Source: Plectrocnemia conspersa | Lineage: Eukaryota; Arthropoda; Insecta; Trichoptera; Polycentropodidae | Length of the DNA stretch: 64,000 bases | Assembly: GCA_009617715.1 (NCBI GenBank) | Contig: VTFK01000118.1 | Location: 496,001-560,000 of the forward strand | Direction of reading: 5' to 3' | Shown: positions 23,600-34,063 of the stretch, piece after piece | Layout of the letters: every line of letters begins with the position of its first letter | How positions within the stretch are numbered: the first letter of the stretch is position 1 | The notes under the pieces: generated by a model | What the model was told of the DNA's origin: nothing | The model's input: only the letters and a program-made list of their open reading frames with translations | Databases searched by the model: none | Program-made: the position numbers and the translations under genes

Positions 23600-24340
23600 T
23601 ATTGCAATGGCTTATCAGCACCGACAATCGGTTGACAGTTTTACCGCCGCATTGTCATTTTAGTAAAAAAAATCTTCAAAAGCACCGCCGTAAACAGGAT
23701 CGTAGCATAGCTAAGAAAGACTCAATTACTTCAATTGTAAATTACCCTCCTTTCAAACAACACTACCGATTTACAGCTGACAACAAAAAGGATCACCCAA
23801 GGCGACAAAGACCGACACCAATAAATTCATTCATAATTTTTATTATATACCCCCTCATTTTTTTTGTTTCCCAAACACAGCCCCTATTTCCGTCTGCCAT
23901 ATTTAGAGAATAATATTTACGAGGCACGAGGTCCCTTCGTCCGACTTTTCGGATGTGTTTGCTTTGGATCTGGCCGCTAATGGCGACCGCCCTTTGTCGG
24001 CTCCCAACGCCAAATTAAACAACATAAATAACAAACACTACAACCGAGACCTATCATTATGCTCGTCAAAGGGACCCAGGCCATCATCGGCGCCGAACAA
24101 TTCGCCGGAATCCTGTCTATTTATTATTACGGCGACGCCTTGCGGTTGAAGATGGGATCTCGAAATGAGACTGAGGCGCCATACTCATGTGTGATTATCC
24201 TTTTCCGACTATCATCATGATGATGATTCTGTCGAGGACCGATTTATTGATCGGTCTCAATGTGATAAATATGGGTCGGGCGGTAATGTCTAGTAAGTAT
24301 GGCGGCGCTCAAGCGAATTTTAGGTCATAAATCATGTGCT
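23600..24340. promoter_or_regulatory. Long GC-richer island, candidate enhancer
   Basis: Noncoding block with TGACAG at 23633-23638, CAGCTGACAAC near 23776 and GGTCATAAATCATG (Abd-B-like TCATAAA) near 24322. The CCATCATCGGC / ATCATCATGATGATGAT stretch near 24080-24230 includes a short ATC/GAT-type repeat. Open frames of 103 codons (23602-23913) and 64 codons (23955-24149) have no domain. It lies about 5 kb upstream of noc. Confidence 0.4.
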
Positions 24341-25225
24341 AACACAATGGACGAGCCTTCGTTTTATTAACCTGTGATTTCTTTTATTTTTGAAATATCA
24401 TCTAGATAGTATTGGGATTAAGTCAGATTTATCTAAGATAAAAATTAAATTGAAATGACAAATTTCAGACAAAAACTTTACATCTCACAAATTAAAAATC
24501 ACATACTACTGTTCATTACATTAATAAACCATAAATACTTTAGTTTTTCTATAATAAATAGTATTGAATTAATTCCAAATTTTATATATAATTTTTTTAT
24601 TCATGTTATTTAAACATATTCGCGTAAAAAAATCTGTAAACCAGGGGTATATAACCATTTGAATCTTTTGGGAAGCATTGCCCAACAAAAATTGTCAAAG
24701 ACCGCATATACAACATAATATTTATTTTCTTATTTGTAACCATATAAAAATGGTTCGATTACAACATTACTTTTTACACAAAAGATAATAGCATATTATT
24801 ATTATTTTAAACTGAGCTTTTCTTGTTTTTTCGATATCAATGTATCAATATCTGATTTAATAATGAAAATAGCGATATAAACAGTATTTTAAAGATGCCT
24901 TTTCTAAAAAATATTTTGATTTTACTTTTTGTATGCTTCAAACAGAAAAAAATAAACGTGCTCTCTAAAAGAGACGTCATAAACAGAGTATATTCTTAGA
25001 TTGCAATGTATTTTTTAATATTCAGTTATAAAGTTATGTGTGTTTAATAAAAAATTTTTTAAAATACATATCGGATTTCGATTAGTGACTATAATATCAA
25101 ACATGCGATGGTTAAGTAAAATCTTGCTAATGATGATTTTTCTGCTTAATACAAATCTGTGAAAAACTTGCCCGATAGTGAAACTAGGGATATCAGTTCT
25201 TCGGTGATATTAAATTCGTTGTCAA
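24341..25225. other. AT-rich spacer with a possible hAT end
   Basis: CAGGGGTATATAACCATTTG near 24642 resembles a hAT terminus but has no partner. Otherwise featureless. Confidence 0.35.
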
Positions 25226-25275
25226 TTATGCACATCAGGACGCCAATTTGTGTGAGCGGTAGGTAAAGTGTTAAG
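25226..25275. repeat. TTAA-ended MITE terminus, second copy
   Basis: CAGGACGCCAATTTGTG followed by AGCGGTAGGTAAAGTG and TTAA matches the end at 1985-2025. Here the palindromic core has decayed (GCCAATTTGTG instead of GCCAATTGGCG). Same orientation as the first copy. No opposite end found. Confidence 0.5.
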
Positions 25276-25979
25276 ACAGATATTTCTGCTAGGTTTTCAA
25301 AACATATTTTAATAAATAATTTTTAAAAAATTCTGACTTGTTTTTTAAACATTTTTTGGAATAATTGTGTTGAGACGTAATTTTTTTTCAGGGTCTTAAA
25401 ATTTTGTATATGGCTCATTCCTTGCAGTTTGTTAAATTTTTAAAGAAATAATAAATAATTCCTTTAAAAAAGTTTTATTGTATTGAATAAAACATTCTTT
25501 ATTTTTTCAGTCTTTAAAAAAAATGTTTTTAAAAGCATTTATGGGAATTGCGATTTTTTTAGGTTATGCTATGTTTATTTATCAGCTATTAGAAATCGTA
25601 AATTTAGAAAAAAAACTGTTTTAAAAGCATTTTATGTGAATGTAGACTTTTTATTTAGTTTTGTATTTTTATTTATTAGCTATTAGAAATCATCATAAAC
25701 TGTATTTTCTAACCAAAATAAGGATTTTAAACATACATTAATTATTGTTTATATCTTAATTATTATTGATTATAGGTATGATGTTTTATTGACTATACGT
25801 ATATGTTTATGTACATAACATAAAAACACTTTACACTCCAATGCATAAAAAATAAGTATTGAATCTTAGAAACCAGAAATTATCTATGTACCTTTTTGAT
25901 ATAGAGATAAGTTAAGCCGGATGTCGTATTTTAAGGGCGCTAAAGTTTTACATCATAAATCACAAGGACAAAATAAGTA
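25276..25979. other. AT-rich spacer
   Basis: Two tandem-like stretches at about 25514-25567 and 25618-25680 share AAAACTG/AAAAGCATTTATG and TTTATTTAGT-type wording, and each ends near TTAGAAATC. This may be a small degenerate duplication. No gene. Confidence 0.4.
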
Positions 25980-26600
25980 TGAAAAAAATCTTTTAACAAA
26001 TTATTTGATCGCCCAAGCCACCCGTCCTTTTCCGTCAGGATCCGATTGTATTGAAACGTTATCTGGTCCTTTTTCACAGCCAGCCTTTAATTTATACGTC
26101 GGTTCACACATATAACTGTCAGAGACGGCCGTTGAATGCACTTTGGAATCGGATACGACCAGTTCCAACTTATAAAATCTTGGCTCATCAATAATATATT
26201 GCCCTTTTTAACTGCCCGACCATCTATCTCGAGAAACAATGTTCCGTTTTATGTTTATATTAGGGCGCTTTGTTAATGCTTTATTATTCATATAAATGGA
26301 TGGTGAACGCGATCGGTTTTATGTCCCGTTTTACGGCGGGAAATAAAGCTGAGGCCTTCTAATGGGAAATATGTGTCTGTATGGCCATCCGGAGTGCGTA
26401 AAACACCATGATTTATTTTCACGAGCAAAAACCTCGTGATGTATGACGGGGAGCTTAAAAAATACATTAAACAATTTCAGTCATATGTAAATTAACGCTC
26501 GAGGTCTTGTTTTTTTTATAGAAATTTTATTGGTCATAATCGGGTTAATAGGCGTGCAAGGAGACAAATTACTATCTGCGGGTTAAAAATTACATCCATG
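25980..26600. promoter_or_regulatory. GC-richer island, candidate enhancer
   Basis: Noncoding block about 3 kb upstream of noc with CTGTCA at 26117-26122, CATGATTTATTTTCACG and several GGCGC/CGGGG patches. The only open frame (64 codons, 25921-26115) has no domain. Regulatory role inferred. Confidence 0.4.
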
Positions 26601-26849
26601 ATCATAAATTAAAAGTATTTGCATTTATCTATTTATAATTTTCTATTTATTATATATAATACATCTATCCAAGCATTTTTTAAAGAAAAAAGGTGCCGGA
26701 ACCTACTTCTTTTCAAGCTTTTTACTAAAAAAATATATATTTAAAAATCATTTAAATTAAATTTAAAGCAGCCTTTCCTATGCCACGAAGCGCATAAAAA
26801 ATTAAACATTTTTTTATGAGAGATTTATTTATTTCTATGAAAGTATTGG
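26601..26849. other. AT-rich spacer
   Basis: No feature seen. Confidence 0.5.
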
Positions 26850-26975
26850 TTAAAGTATATACAAACCAAATTTTAGTCAATATGAGGGCGCAAAAACAAT
26901 TATCACTTCTCAGAAGTAAAAAAATTACGTCAAAAGCAATAAAATCGTGTCGGCGCTTCCACTGCGACGGTGACA
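26850..26975 (+). repeat. Fragment related to the pogo/Tigger-like MITE
   Basis: From AAAGTATAT to GTGTCGGCGC the segment matches 33868-33980, with about 80 nearly identical bases including GCGCAAAAACAATTATCACT. After GTCGGCGC this copy reads TTCCACTGCGACGG, while the other reads the reverse complement-like CCGTCGCAGTGGGAA. That indicates a tiny inversion of about 15 bp between copies. Terminal repeats are not present here. Confidence 0.6.
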
Positions 26976-27023
26976 GTAAAACCAAACTAATGCTATTTAA
27001 TTGCTAAAACTGAAATGCCATCC

Positions 27024-27198
27024 CTATACCAGATTTGCGTTAGCACAGTCAGTTCGAGAGCTATCCATTTTACCATTTATTATAAGCTCTAAATCACACG
27101 ATACATTCGATATACTCATCATTACTCCTGTTTATATTTTGAAAAAAATTATTGAAATTAAAATCATTACTATATTTTTTATATTTATCAATCAATAG
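27024..27198 (+). repeat. Partial copy of the palindromic MITE
   Basis: Matches 18021-18225 in the same orientation, from ATTTGCGTTA(C/G)CACAGTCAG to ATTTATCAATCAAT. It lacks about 50 bases around the GAGAAAGA block and all of the right arm. Confidence 0.65.
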
Positions 27199-27597
27199 AA
27201 TTATAAATTAAAAAATCGATATTAAAAAGAGTAAGTGATGATAAAAATAATTAATTGGCTGGCGATAAACCGGCTGGTCAAAAATGTAGTAAAATTTAAT
27301 CGCTCCATTTTTTTTTTTTTTAAAGACCATAGGGAAATTATAAAAAATAAATTTCCTATGTATTTGACATATAAAATGACAAACTAAGAAATGAAATACG
27401 TTAACTGACGTTTCTTTTTAATAAATAAATCATCGGCGATAAATGTAAAATTGGTGAATTTTCCCTTCGACAAATTTACCGGTTTGTGAACTTTCACAGT
27501 AATATATTTATTTAAATTAAATTAAGACTATCGTGACCTTGCAGGTAATACAAATGCGTCACCATGATTAAAAACACAATAAATAGTATTATTATTG
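27199..27597. other. AT-rich spacer
   Basis: No feature seen. Confidence 0.5.
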
Positions 27598-28170
27598 GTC
27601 CAGTTTTCTTGAATTTTAAGAGAGCTTTTGATACAATAGATAAGCATAATGTTCAAGAAAGAGATTATAGATATAGGACGACATTTTTATTTTTTGCGTA
27701 GATGATAATGTTAAAGAAGCTGTGGATAACATAAATAATGAATTAGGTATAATAGAAATGTTTAAAAAATAATGTACTTAAACTAAATGTATGTTAATTT
27801 TTTATAAGATACGTTAGACAATAATATAAAAATTGTTATAGATAACTTTATTATAGAAATAGTTAATAATATAAAATATTTTGGAGTGATTGTAGATAAA
27901 AAAAATTTAAAGAAAAATTGTAATTATATATAAAAAAAATAGTTCAAAAATATGTATATTATCTAGGATGAGTAATATGTTAAGTATAAACACACAAAAA
28001 TAATAATCTACATAAATCTTCGACTTCGATTATCGTGCAATAATAATATATGCTTGAAAAATTAGATAAATCGATTTTGCAAAATTACAAAAAAGGGCAA
28101 TGAGAGTAGTTTTCAATAAAATTATATTTACTAGTTGATGGATTTCAAAGGTTGGATGTACAAAAAATAT
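27598..28170 (+). pseudogene. Non-LTR retrotransposon reverse transcriptase, decayed
   Basis: Reading across frameshifts gives the landmarks of a reverse transcriptase in order: VFLNFKRAFDTID (motif A, with its first aspartate now asparagine), VDDNVKEAVDNINNEL (motif C plus following helix), NNIKYFGVIVDKK, then LSRMSNMLSINTQ, FDYRAIIIY and LQKRAMRVVFNK. This is the order of the RT core and thumb/connection region in Jockey/CR1-type LINEs. Stops and AT drift make it inactive. The 5' half and the endonuclease are missing. It lies 1.3 kb upstream of noc. Confidence 0.75.
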
Positions 28171-28960
28171 TGAAGATGAATTTTTTAGTATTTATATATA
28201 TGTATATGTTTTGATTAAATTTGTTTAGGGTATAAAAAATTATCTATAAATTATTAAATTAACGACTTTTTTAAACATATGTTTTTTTAAATCATGGAAG
28301 GAAAATATGAAATCAGATTTAGTCAATCTGGCAAAATAAAGCCAATAAAACAAGCATTATTTCCTTGCGAGTGTGTTTATTATTTTTTTATTTATTTTCG
28401 TGTATCGTTTTATTTAATATAAATATTTTATTTTAATAAACGTATATTATATATATTTTCTTATTAAATTTATTTTTTGTAGTTACTTTTTTCAACCACT
28501 TCATTCTCGGGATTATTTATTACATATCATTATAATAAAATAAGTCAATAAAGCATGACCATTTTTTGCTTAATTAATTTTTAAATCCTTTTATTTTTTT
28601 ATAATTTCAAAATCGTTGACATTATTTTTATTGTTATCAATTATATGTTAAAAAAATAATAAATAAACTTATTAAATTATAAAAATTTTAAACCACTTCA
28701 CAGCCCTGGTATGAACAAATAGCTATATTAGATAAATAAATGGATAAAATCATGAAATAATAATTTAAATTTATTTATGAATGCATTTTAAAAATTAAAT
28801 CAACAATTTAATATTTATTTTTTAATATATATTTGAATAGCAGTGTATATTTTAAATTTATAAAATATCAGGAGTTTTTCTACATATAAAAAATCCTAGT
28901 CATTCTCAAAAAACAAAAGCAAATTGGTGGACTATAGTTTGAAATATAAATAATCTCTAA
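28171..28960. other. AT-rich spacer upstream of noc
   Basis: Very AT-rich. No motif or repeat recognised. Confidence 0.5.
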
Positions 28961-29389
28961 AAATGACACATGGCGGTGAGCAGCTCGACAAGTCGTAAAA
29001 ACGGAGTGAAGATAGAAAAGCATCGGCCGCCGATGCAGGCGGCTTTGCTCAAAGGTTCTGTCACGAGACCGCATGGGTGGCAACATTGCCACCTACCCAT
29101 TTCAATTTATGCCACTCAAAACGGCCACCGCCATAATAAAACGTTCCCATCTCTCCCCAACACTCGATCTACTCCTAATCCGTCCCTGTCGCACTATCCA
29201 TTTACAGTTGACGCAAAGACCTATAGTGGTACCGCTCGCACTCATTTGCTGCACTAATAGCGCGCTCTCTACCGTCTCACAGTAAACTGGTGGGGCGAGT
29301 CGCGCAAGTCCTTTGATGCCCTGGTGGGGGAACCCTCCGTCAGAACTGTTTTGGAGGTTGACCTGTTCGCACGCGTCGCTCGTTCGCTC
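28961..29389 (+). promoter_or_regulatory. noc promoter-proximal region
   Basis: The GC content jumps at about 28970 and stays high into exon 1. The block holds CTGTCA at 29058-29063, GGTGGGGCGAGTCGCGC at about 29290 and CGCACGCGTCGCTCGTTCGC at about 29367. Overlapping frames (95 codons at 28970-29257, 70 codons at 29073-29285) are composition-driven and end before the gene. This is the proximal promoter and possibly part of the 5' UTR of noc by position. Confidence 0.6.
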
Positions 29390-29440
29390 TTAAAATCCCG
29401 CGATTGTTCGACAAAGTTTTTTGTTCAGTGAAACATTTTT
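29390..29440 (+). promoter_or_regulatory. Candidate noc core promoter
   Basis: TTCAGTG at 29424-29430 fits the insect initiator TCAKT, which would place the start near A29427. A TTAAAAT at about 29390-29396 lies 31-37 bp upstream, a weak TATA-like match slightly too far away. TTTCGTG at 29451-29457 recalls a DPE but is about 3 bp off its usual spacing. The 5' UTR would be 77 nt. Other start sites within the upstream GC block are possible. Confidence 0.4.
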
Positions 29441-29503
29441 GTGAGCCGTGTTTCGTGCACGCCCGTGACTGTGACGCTTTCTCTCGGATCGATTCTGTCA
29501 CAA

Positions 29504-30844
29504 ATGGTTGTTCTTGAAGGTGGCGGAATGTTGTCTTCAGGCGGAAACCAATATCTTCAACCCGATTACTTGTCGCCCTTACCGACGACGGTATGTATTT
29601 TTTTAAAACCTTTATTGTTATCTTTAAATATATTTAGCTAATAAATCTATTTTTTTATTTAGTTGGACGCAAAGAAGAGCCCACTGGCTCTCTTGGCCCA
29701 GACATGCAGTCAGATCGGCGCGGATACACCGCCGCCAAAATCACTCGCTCCATCTCAAGATAAGAAGAAATCAAGCAATGCGGATTCTAATAGAACGCCG
29801 CCTACTAAACAAGAAAAACCCAGGACTACGCCAGAAATCAGACATTTGGCGTTCAAGCCCTACGAAAACAACGTTTTGACGAAGAAAAGCGATGAAGTCC
29901 GCCCTTCGTCCAAAGCCAGCGTCGAAAGCATAGAGGAGAGAAAGTCCGGAAAGGTTACACCTGGACGCAAATCTTCAACCCCCGTGGCGAATACTCCGGC
30001 GCAAGAGGGAGGAAAATCTTCGCCTTCCTCCGACCGCAAGACTTCCTCGCCGGCCGGATCTTCCGGCAGAGGCGCCAGTCCGATTATCCGCTCCGGATTG
30101 GAAGTTTTGCAAGGCCACCCCAAGGATTTGCCTCTGGGAACTTACAAACCAGGCATGGGACTTTCGTCTTTGTGCTGTCCACCCGGATTAGAACAACACA
30201 ATCCGGCCTTCAGACCGCCTTTCGCAGGAGCGCCGTTCTCTCACCAACACGGCTTGGGAGGCTATCCAGGAGCTACGCCATATCTCGGATACGCTCGTGT
30301 TAAAACTCCATCCGGCGGAGAAGCTCTAGTTCCGGTGTGTAAAGATCCTTATTGCACGGGATGTCAAGTGTCTCTCCACGGACAGCAGCTGTTGCAAATG
30401 GGAGGTTTACCGTCTTGTCCGGCAGGATGTACTCAGTGCGATCATCACAAGTATAGTTTAGCTATGGCAATGGCTCTATCGCCAGGAAGTCTACCCCCGT
30501 CTGCTCTATCGTACGCTCAACTCGGTCGTCCTCATGTATGCAGTTGGATCGTCGGAGATTCTTATTGCGGAAAGCGATTCGGAACCTCTGAAGAACTTCT
30601 GCAACATCTCAGAAGTCACACAGCAGAAGGATCTTCGCCCGGTGGTGCGCCACTAAGTCCAGGATTTCCAGTCTTAGGACGCTTTCCTGGAGCGCCTCTG
30701 AGCCCTCTCTCAGCAGCTAGATTCCACCCTTACGCAAAACCAGGACTTCCTCTCAGCTCGCCTTACGGATTCAGCCCCGCGCTAGGTCCGTATTATTCAC
30801 CCTACGCACTATACGGACAAAGATTGGGAGCAGCTCACCAGTAA
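29504..30844 (+). CDS. noc: No ocelli (Noc)-like NET-family zinc-finger transcriptional repressor
   Basis: The coding region joins 29504-29590 and 29663-30844, 422 residues. Exon 1 encodes MVVLEGGGMLSSGGNQYLQP and ends in LPTT; exon 2 opens with LDAKKSPLALLAQTCSQIGAD (Sp motif, residues 30-50). FKPYE at 93-97 is the Groucho-binding motif. A Ser/Lys-rich linker follows. The Buttonhead-box-like VCKDPYCTGC is at 254-263. A single C2H2 finger has C322, C331, H344 and H348; its 8-residue Cys-Cys gap is the NET hallmark. The C-terminus YSPYALYGQRLGAAHQ is Noc-like. In flies Noc and Elbow act as nuclear co-repressors in head, ocellar, tracheal and appendage patterning. I prefer noc to elB because of both termini. 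Start choice: first ATG in the open frame, with MVVLEGG as in fly Noc. The protein is shorter than the fly one and lacks its alanine runs. All key residues are present and no break is seen. Confidence 0.96.
29591..29662 (+). other. noc intron 1 (72 nt, phase 0)
   Basis: Donor ACG|GTATGT and acceptor TTTTTATTTAG|TTGG fit the consensus. CTAAT at 29638-29642 sits about 20 nt before the acceptor as a plausible branch site. Splicing joins exon 1 in phase 0 to the conserved LDAKKSPLALLAQ block. Reading through the intron instead would stop after some 17 codons. Confidence 0.9.
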
Positions 30845-31660
30845 TTGGATAATGCGGCTTAGGCTTGCGCTTTGCCAAATTTGTGTAATGAAAACAGTGA
30901 TAAATCGTTCTCGTGACCGACCGCGTCCGACGGCGTTCAGTAATTGTCCAATTCGCTACTGTGATATAAATAGACAGTTTATGAATAATTTGAACAATGA
31001 ATAGTTTCATCGTACGAAGACGAGTAAAATCTCAGCTTGCGTGTAGTATTACGATTATAGTTTTTTTATCAATTATTTAATTTGCATAAAAATAGTGAGT
31101 TGATTTAAATAAATCTTTTCTAATTATTTAAAAAAATAGTGAAATACATTGTTTTTGAAATTGCACGTTTTTTAGGTTTACTGCTTATATTTTTTATTAT
31201 GTAAAAGTGAATATTTATTTTTTGATTACCGATTTTTAGTATAAATTGGTCTCTCGAATATTTACCAAAATGTATGTTTAAAAATTTACACATCCAAATA
31301 ATAAGTTATGTTTGTTGTAAATGTTTTTAAAGATAATATTATTTCGGCGTAGTTTTGATTTGTTAATGAAAATGTGCAATTCGCAATTATTTAAGGTGAC
31401 TTGTTTGCCATTTATATCTGTATATTTTTTTATTAAATATGTACATATAAAAAAGAAATCGTGCTCAAATCGCTTTGAGTTTATACCTAATATTGTATTG
31501 AAAAAATGATAATTTTATTGTGAAATATACTTACCATTATTGAAATATTAAAAATGCATTTTAATTTAAACAATACGTACGCTCATTACACACACACTAA
31601 TTTATTTTTGATTGTATATTTATAATATAAATACATTTCAATATAATCAAATAAAGAAAG
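30845..31660 (+). other. noc 3' UTR and downstream flank
   Basis: GC content falls within 200 bp of the stop. Polyadenylation signals AATAAA occur at 31108-31113 and 31650-31655; either could end the transcript. Minor frames here (30771-31010 minus, 31321-31509 plus) are not genes. Extent of the UTR is inferred. Confidence 0.5.
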
Positions 31661-32169
31661 TAACATTTAATCTAGGTATATTACCATTTTGGGAGACGGT
31701 ATATTAATATTTATATCAAGAGATTAAAATATTAAAATAAAGATTAAATTTCTCGTTGTAAAATGAGAGATAAAATCGCTAATTGTGGAGGTGTACATTT
31801 ATTATAGATAGATAAAATAATAAAATGAGGATTTAACTTCTCACAGTAAAATAATATCTACATATTTTAATGATTTTGCACCCCGACAATAAAGTTTAAT
31901 TTTTTAATTTCAATGAAATAAAATAGTGAAATATAAATTTTAAATTATATTGTCGAGTTGAATAATTATTATTGATAGATAGATAAAATAATTTAATTTC
32001 GTACTATAAAATATATATATTTCAATGAATTAAAATCATAAATCAGTTTTAATATTATTGATAGATAAAATAATAAAAGATTTATTTCAATGAAATTGTG
32101 GTCTATTAATATTTTTGATGGATAATAGTGATTTAATTTCACACAGTTAAGTTTATATTTCAATGAAAT
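31661..32169. other. AT-rich spacer with loose tandem repetition
   Basis: ATTGATAGATAGATAAAATAATTT-type units recur loosely at about 31806, 31973, 32057 and 32116, each followed by a stretch ending in TTTCAATGAA. This looks like a degenerate tandem repeat of roughly 70-100 bp period. No gene. Confidence 0.45.
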
Positions 32170-32660
32170 TTTAAATGTCCATATCAATTGCGCAACATCA
32201 CAGGGTGGTCCGTATGCTGTTCGACTTTTGTCCTTTCAACAAAAAAATCTCCCCAAGCACTCGGAATATAAATAATAAATTTTCGACAGCGAAATAAAAT
32301 GAATGGCCACGCAGCCTTGGTCTGTCAGCTTTCCTGACGTCGGCTTTCAAACGTTATTTTGATTAGCCCCCGACTTGTCATGTAAATTTCAACTGTCAAA
32401 AGCATAATTGGGCGCATGAAATGGCGGTCCCTCCATTACGGCCTTTTCGCACTCGGCGCTACCATGAATGAGTGTTGAACCTTTCAACGCATAATAGAGC
32501 CAAAAAATTACATTCAAATTATTTTTTTCGCTTTCAAAATAAATAAACGCTCATTTGTATAATGTGGCAAATGGGCATTGTCGAGCGCCAATCATGTTAT
32601 ATTAGTTCGCACGATTCGAACGTGACTTTAACATCTCGCATAATATGATTTACTGAAATT
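32170..32660. promoter_or_regulatory. GC-richer island downstream of noc, candidate enhancer
   Basis: Noncoding block with CTGTCA at 32322-32327 and 32393-32398, CCTGACGTCGG between them, and GGGCGCATGAAATGGCGG at 32410. It lies about 1.3 kb beyond the noc stop. Function inferred. Confidence 0.45.
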
Positions 32661-32999
32661 TGCAAATTAAAAAATCAGATTATATATTTATATTTAAAAT
32701 GAACGAATAAGTCAGGTAATTAGATGCTATGTTTATAACATAATGCAAGCAGCGAATTGTCGCTATTTGTTGATTCACAGATGGCCTTGTACGACTTGAA
32801 TTAATCACCTTAATATTCACTTTGAGACAAAAAGCCATATATAAGGGGTATAAAAACAAATATAGCTTTATTATATTTAACTGTTTTAGAGTTGAGCTCA
32901 AGCGTCTTATACGTGCTCTAACTATCAAGACATTTTATTTGAATTTCTGACGTTTTTAATCATTTTAATGATTTCGTTACATATTTTTCCACAAGTTGG
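32661..32999. other. AT-rich spacer
   Basis: No feature seen. Confidence 0.5.
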
Positions 33000-33300
33000 C
33001 AGTGTGAAATGGCCAAGTTCTCAGTGACAGGATGTTGAACAGTGTCGACTGTCAGTGATTGAGTGGCTGACAGGTGGTACGGCTACGACTATTTCCCTAC
33101 TTCGACCCACGGCTTTGCCTTCGTCGGGTCGTCGGCGTATTTTTCTAAACACACTATAAATACGCGTACAACCACGAGACGTCGTAAACACCCAGTAGAT
33201 GTTGCTTGCTTCACAATACAATCGTTAATCCGTCAACGCGGCACAAATCAGTCGCATTGATTGGACGACAAAAGAGCCGAGTAAATGATATTTGAATACG
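33000..33300. promoter_or_regulatory. Island with three TGACAG/CTGTCA sites, candidate enhancer
   Basis: TGACAG at 33025-33030, CTGTCA at 33049-33054 and TGACAG at 33068-33073 lie within 49 bp. The last is TGACAGGT, close to the TGIF/Meis preference. Overlapping frames on both strands (33063-33260 plus, 33021-33221 minus) match nothing. It lies 2.2 kb downstream of noc. Confidence 0.5.
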
Positions 33301-33544
33301 GCTGGCTTTAAGTAATGTCATATCATTGTGCGAATTATTGAAATTTATTACACAAACAAATTGAGGCGTTCAAAGAACTTACATCATGTTCTAAATTTAA
33401 AGGAATTAAATAAAAATGTATTCATTTTGCAAACATTCAAGTACTGAAATAATATAGCATGGGATCCGGAACAAAATATACTAGACCAAATATTATTTTT
33501 AATATTTTTTAATAAATTTATAAATTCTCCCTATCAATATATTA

Positions 33545-33640
33545 AAATATGTATATTGTATTTACAATACAGATCTGCGATTCTCGTTTGTATTTGACTC
33601 TCAATAAATTTCGAATATCAGTATGATATTCGAAATTTAC
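33545..33640 (+). repeat. Dispersed repeat, copy 2, ending in a perfect palindrome
   Basis: Resembles 5885-5995. At its right edge, AAATTTCGAATATCA (33606-33620) and its exact reverse complement (33624-33638) form a 15 bp-arm hairpin with a 3 bp loop. The palindrome is not obvious in the other copy. Confidence 0.55.
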
Positions 33641-33656
33641 CTATTATAACATTATA

Positions 33657-34061
33657 CAGTTGTACCTCGACTTACGAACCTCTTTACATACGAACTCTTC
33701 AAGGCAAGAACTTTTTAAATATCTCATTTTTACCTCTACATACTATAGATTTGGGATACGAACTGCGATGCACTGCGCTTGCGCAAGTGCTTTTCGATTT
33801 TACACTATGTTTTAAAAATATGATAGCTATCCTTACCGATATTACTAAGGACTTCTAATATAAGATGGCTGATCAAAGTATATTTAAACCGAATTTCGTT
33901 CAATAGGAGAGCGCAAAAACAATTATCACTTCTCAGAAGGCAAAAATTTACGTCAAAAGCAATAAAATCGTGTCGGCGCCGTCGCAGTGGGAACGCTCGG
34001 TAACGAGCGCAGCGTTCTTAAAGTGAATTTATTTCTAGCACGTATAATCCGCGGTATACTG
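33657..34061. mobile_element. pogo/Tigger-like MITE (405 bp)
   Basis: The left end reads CAGTTGTACCTCGACTTACG and the right end, as reverse complement, CAGTATACCGCGGATTATAC. They share CAGT-TACC-CG. TA dinucleotides flank both sides (33655-33656 and 34062-34063), as expected for Tc1/mariner/pogo insertion. The interior has no transposase and shares about 110 bp with 26850-26975. Ends have diverged, so family level is tentative. Confidence 0.6.
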
Positions 34062-34063
34062 TA

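Noticed and set aside
28970..29285. Two overlapping frames upstream of noc as upstream genes or uORFs
   Set aside because: They lie in different frames of the same GC block, have no domains and end before the inferred transcription start.
29441..29641. Longer noc N-terminus starting at GTG 29441 and reading through the intron
   Set aside because: The conserved MVVLEGG start is the first ATG in frame, and the 29591 donor gives an exact phase-0 join to the conserved exon 2.
29504..30844. Assignment to elbow (elB) instead of noc
   Set aside because: The two are close paralogues, but both termini fit Noc better. In insects with a single gene the label noc/elB would also be fair.
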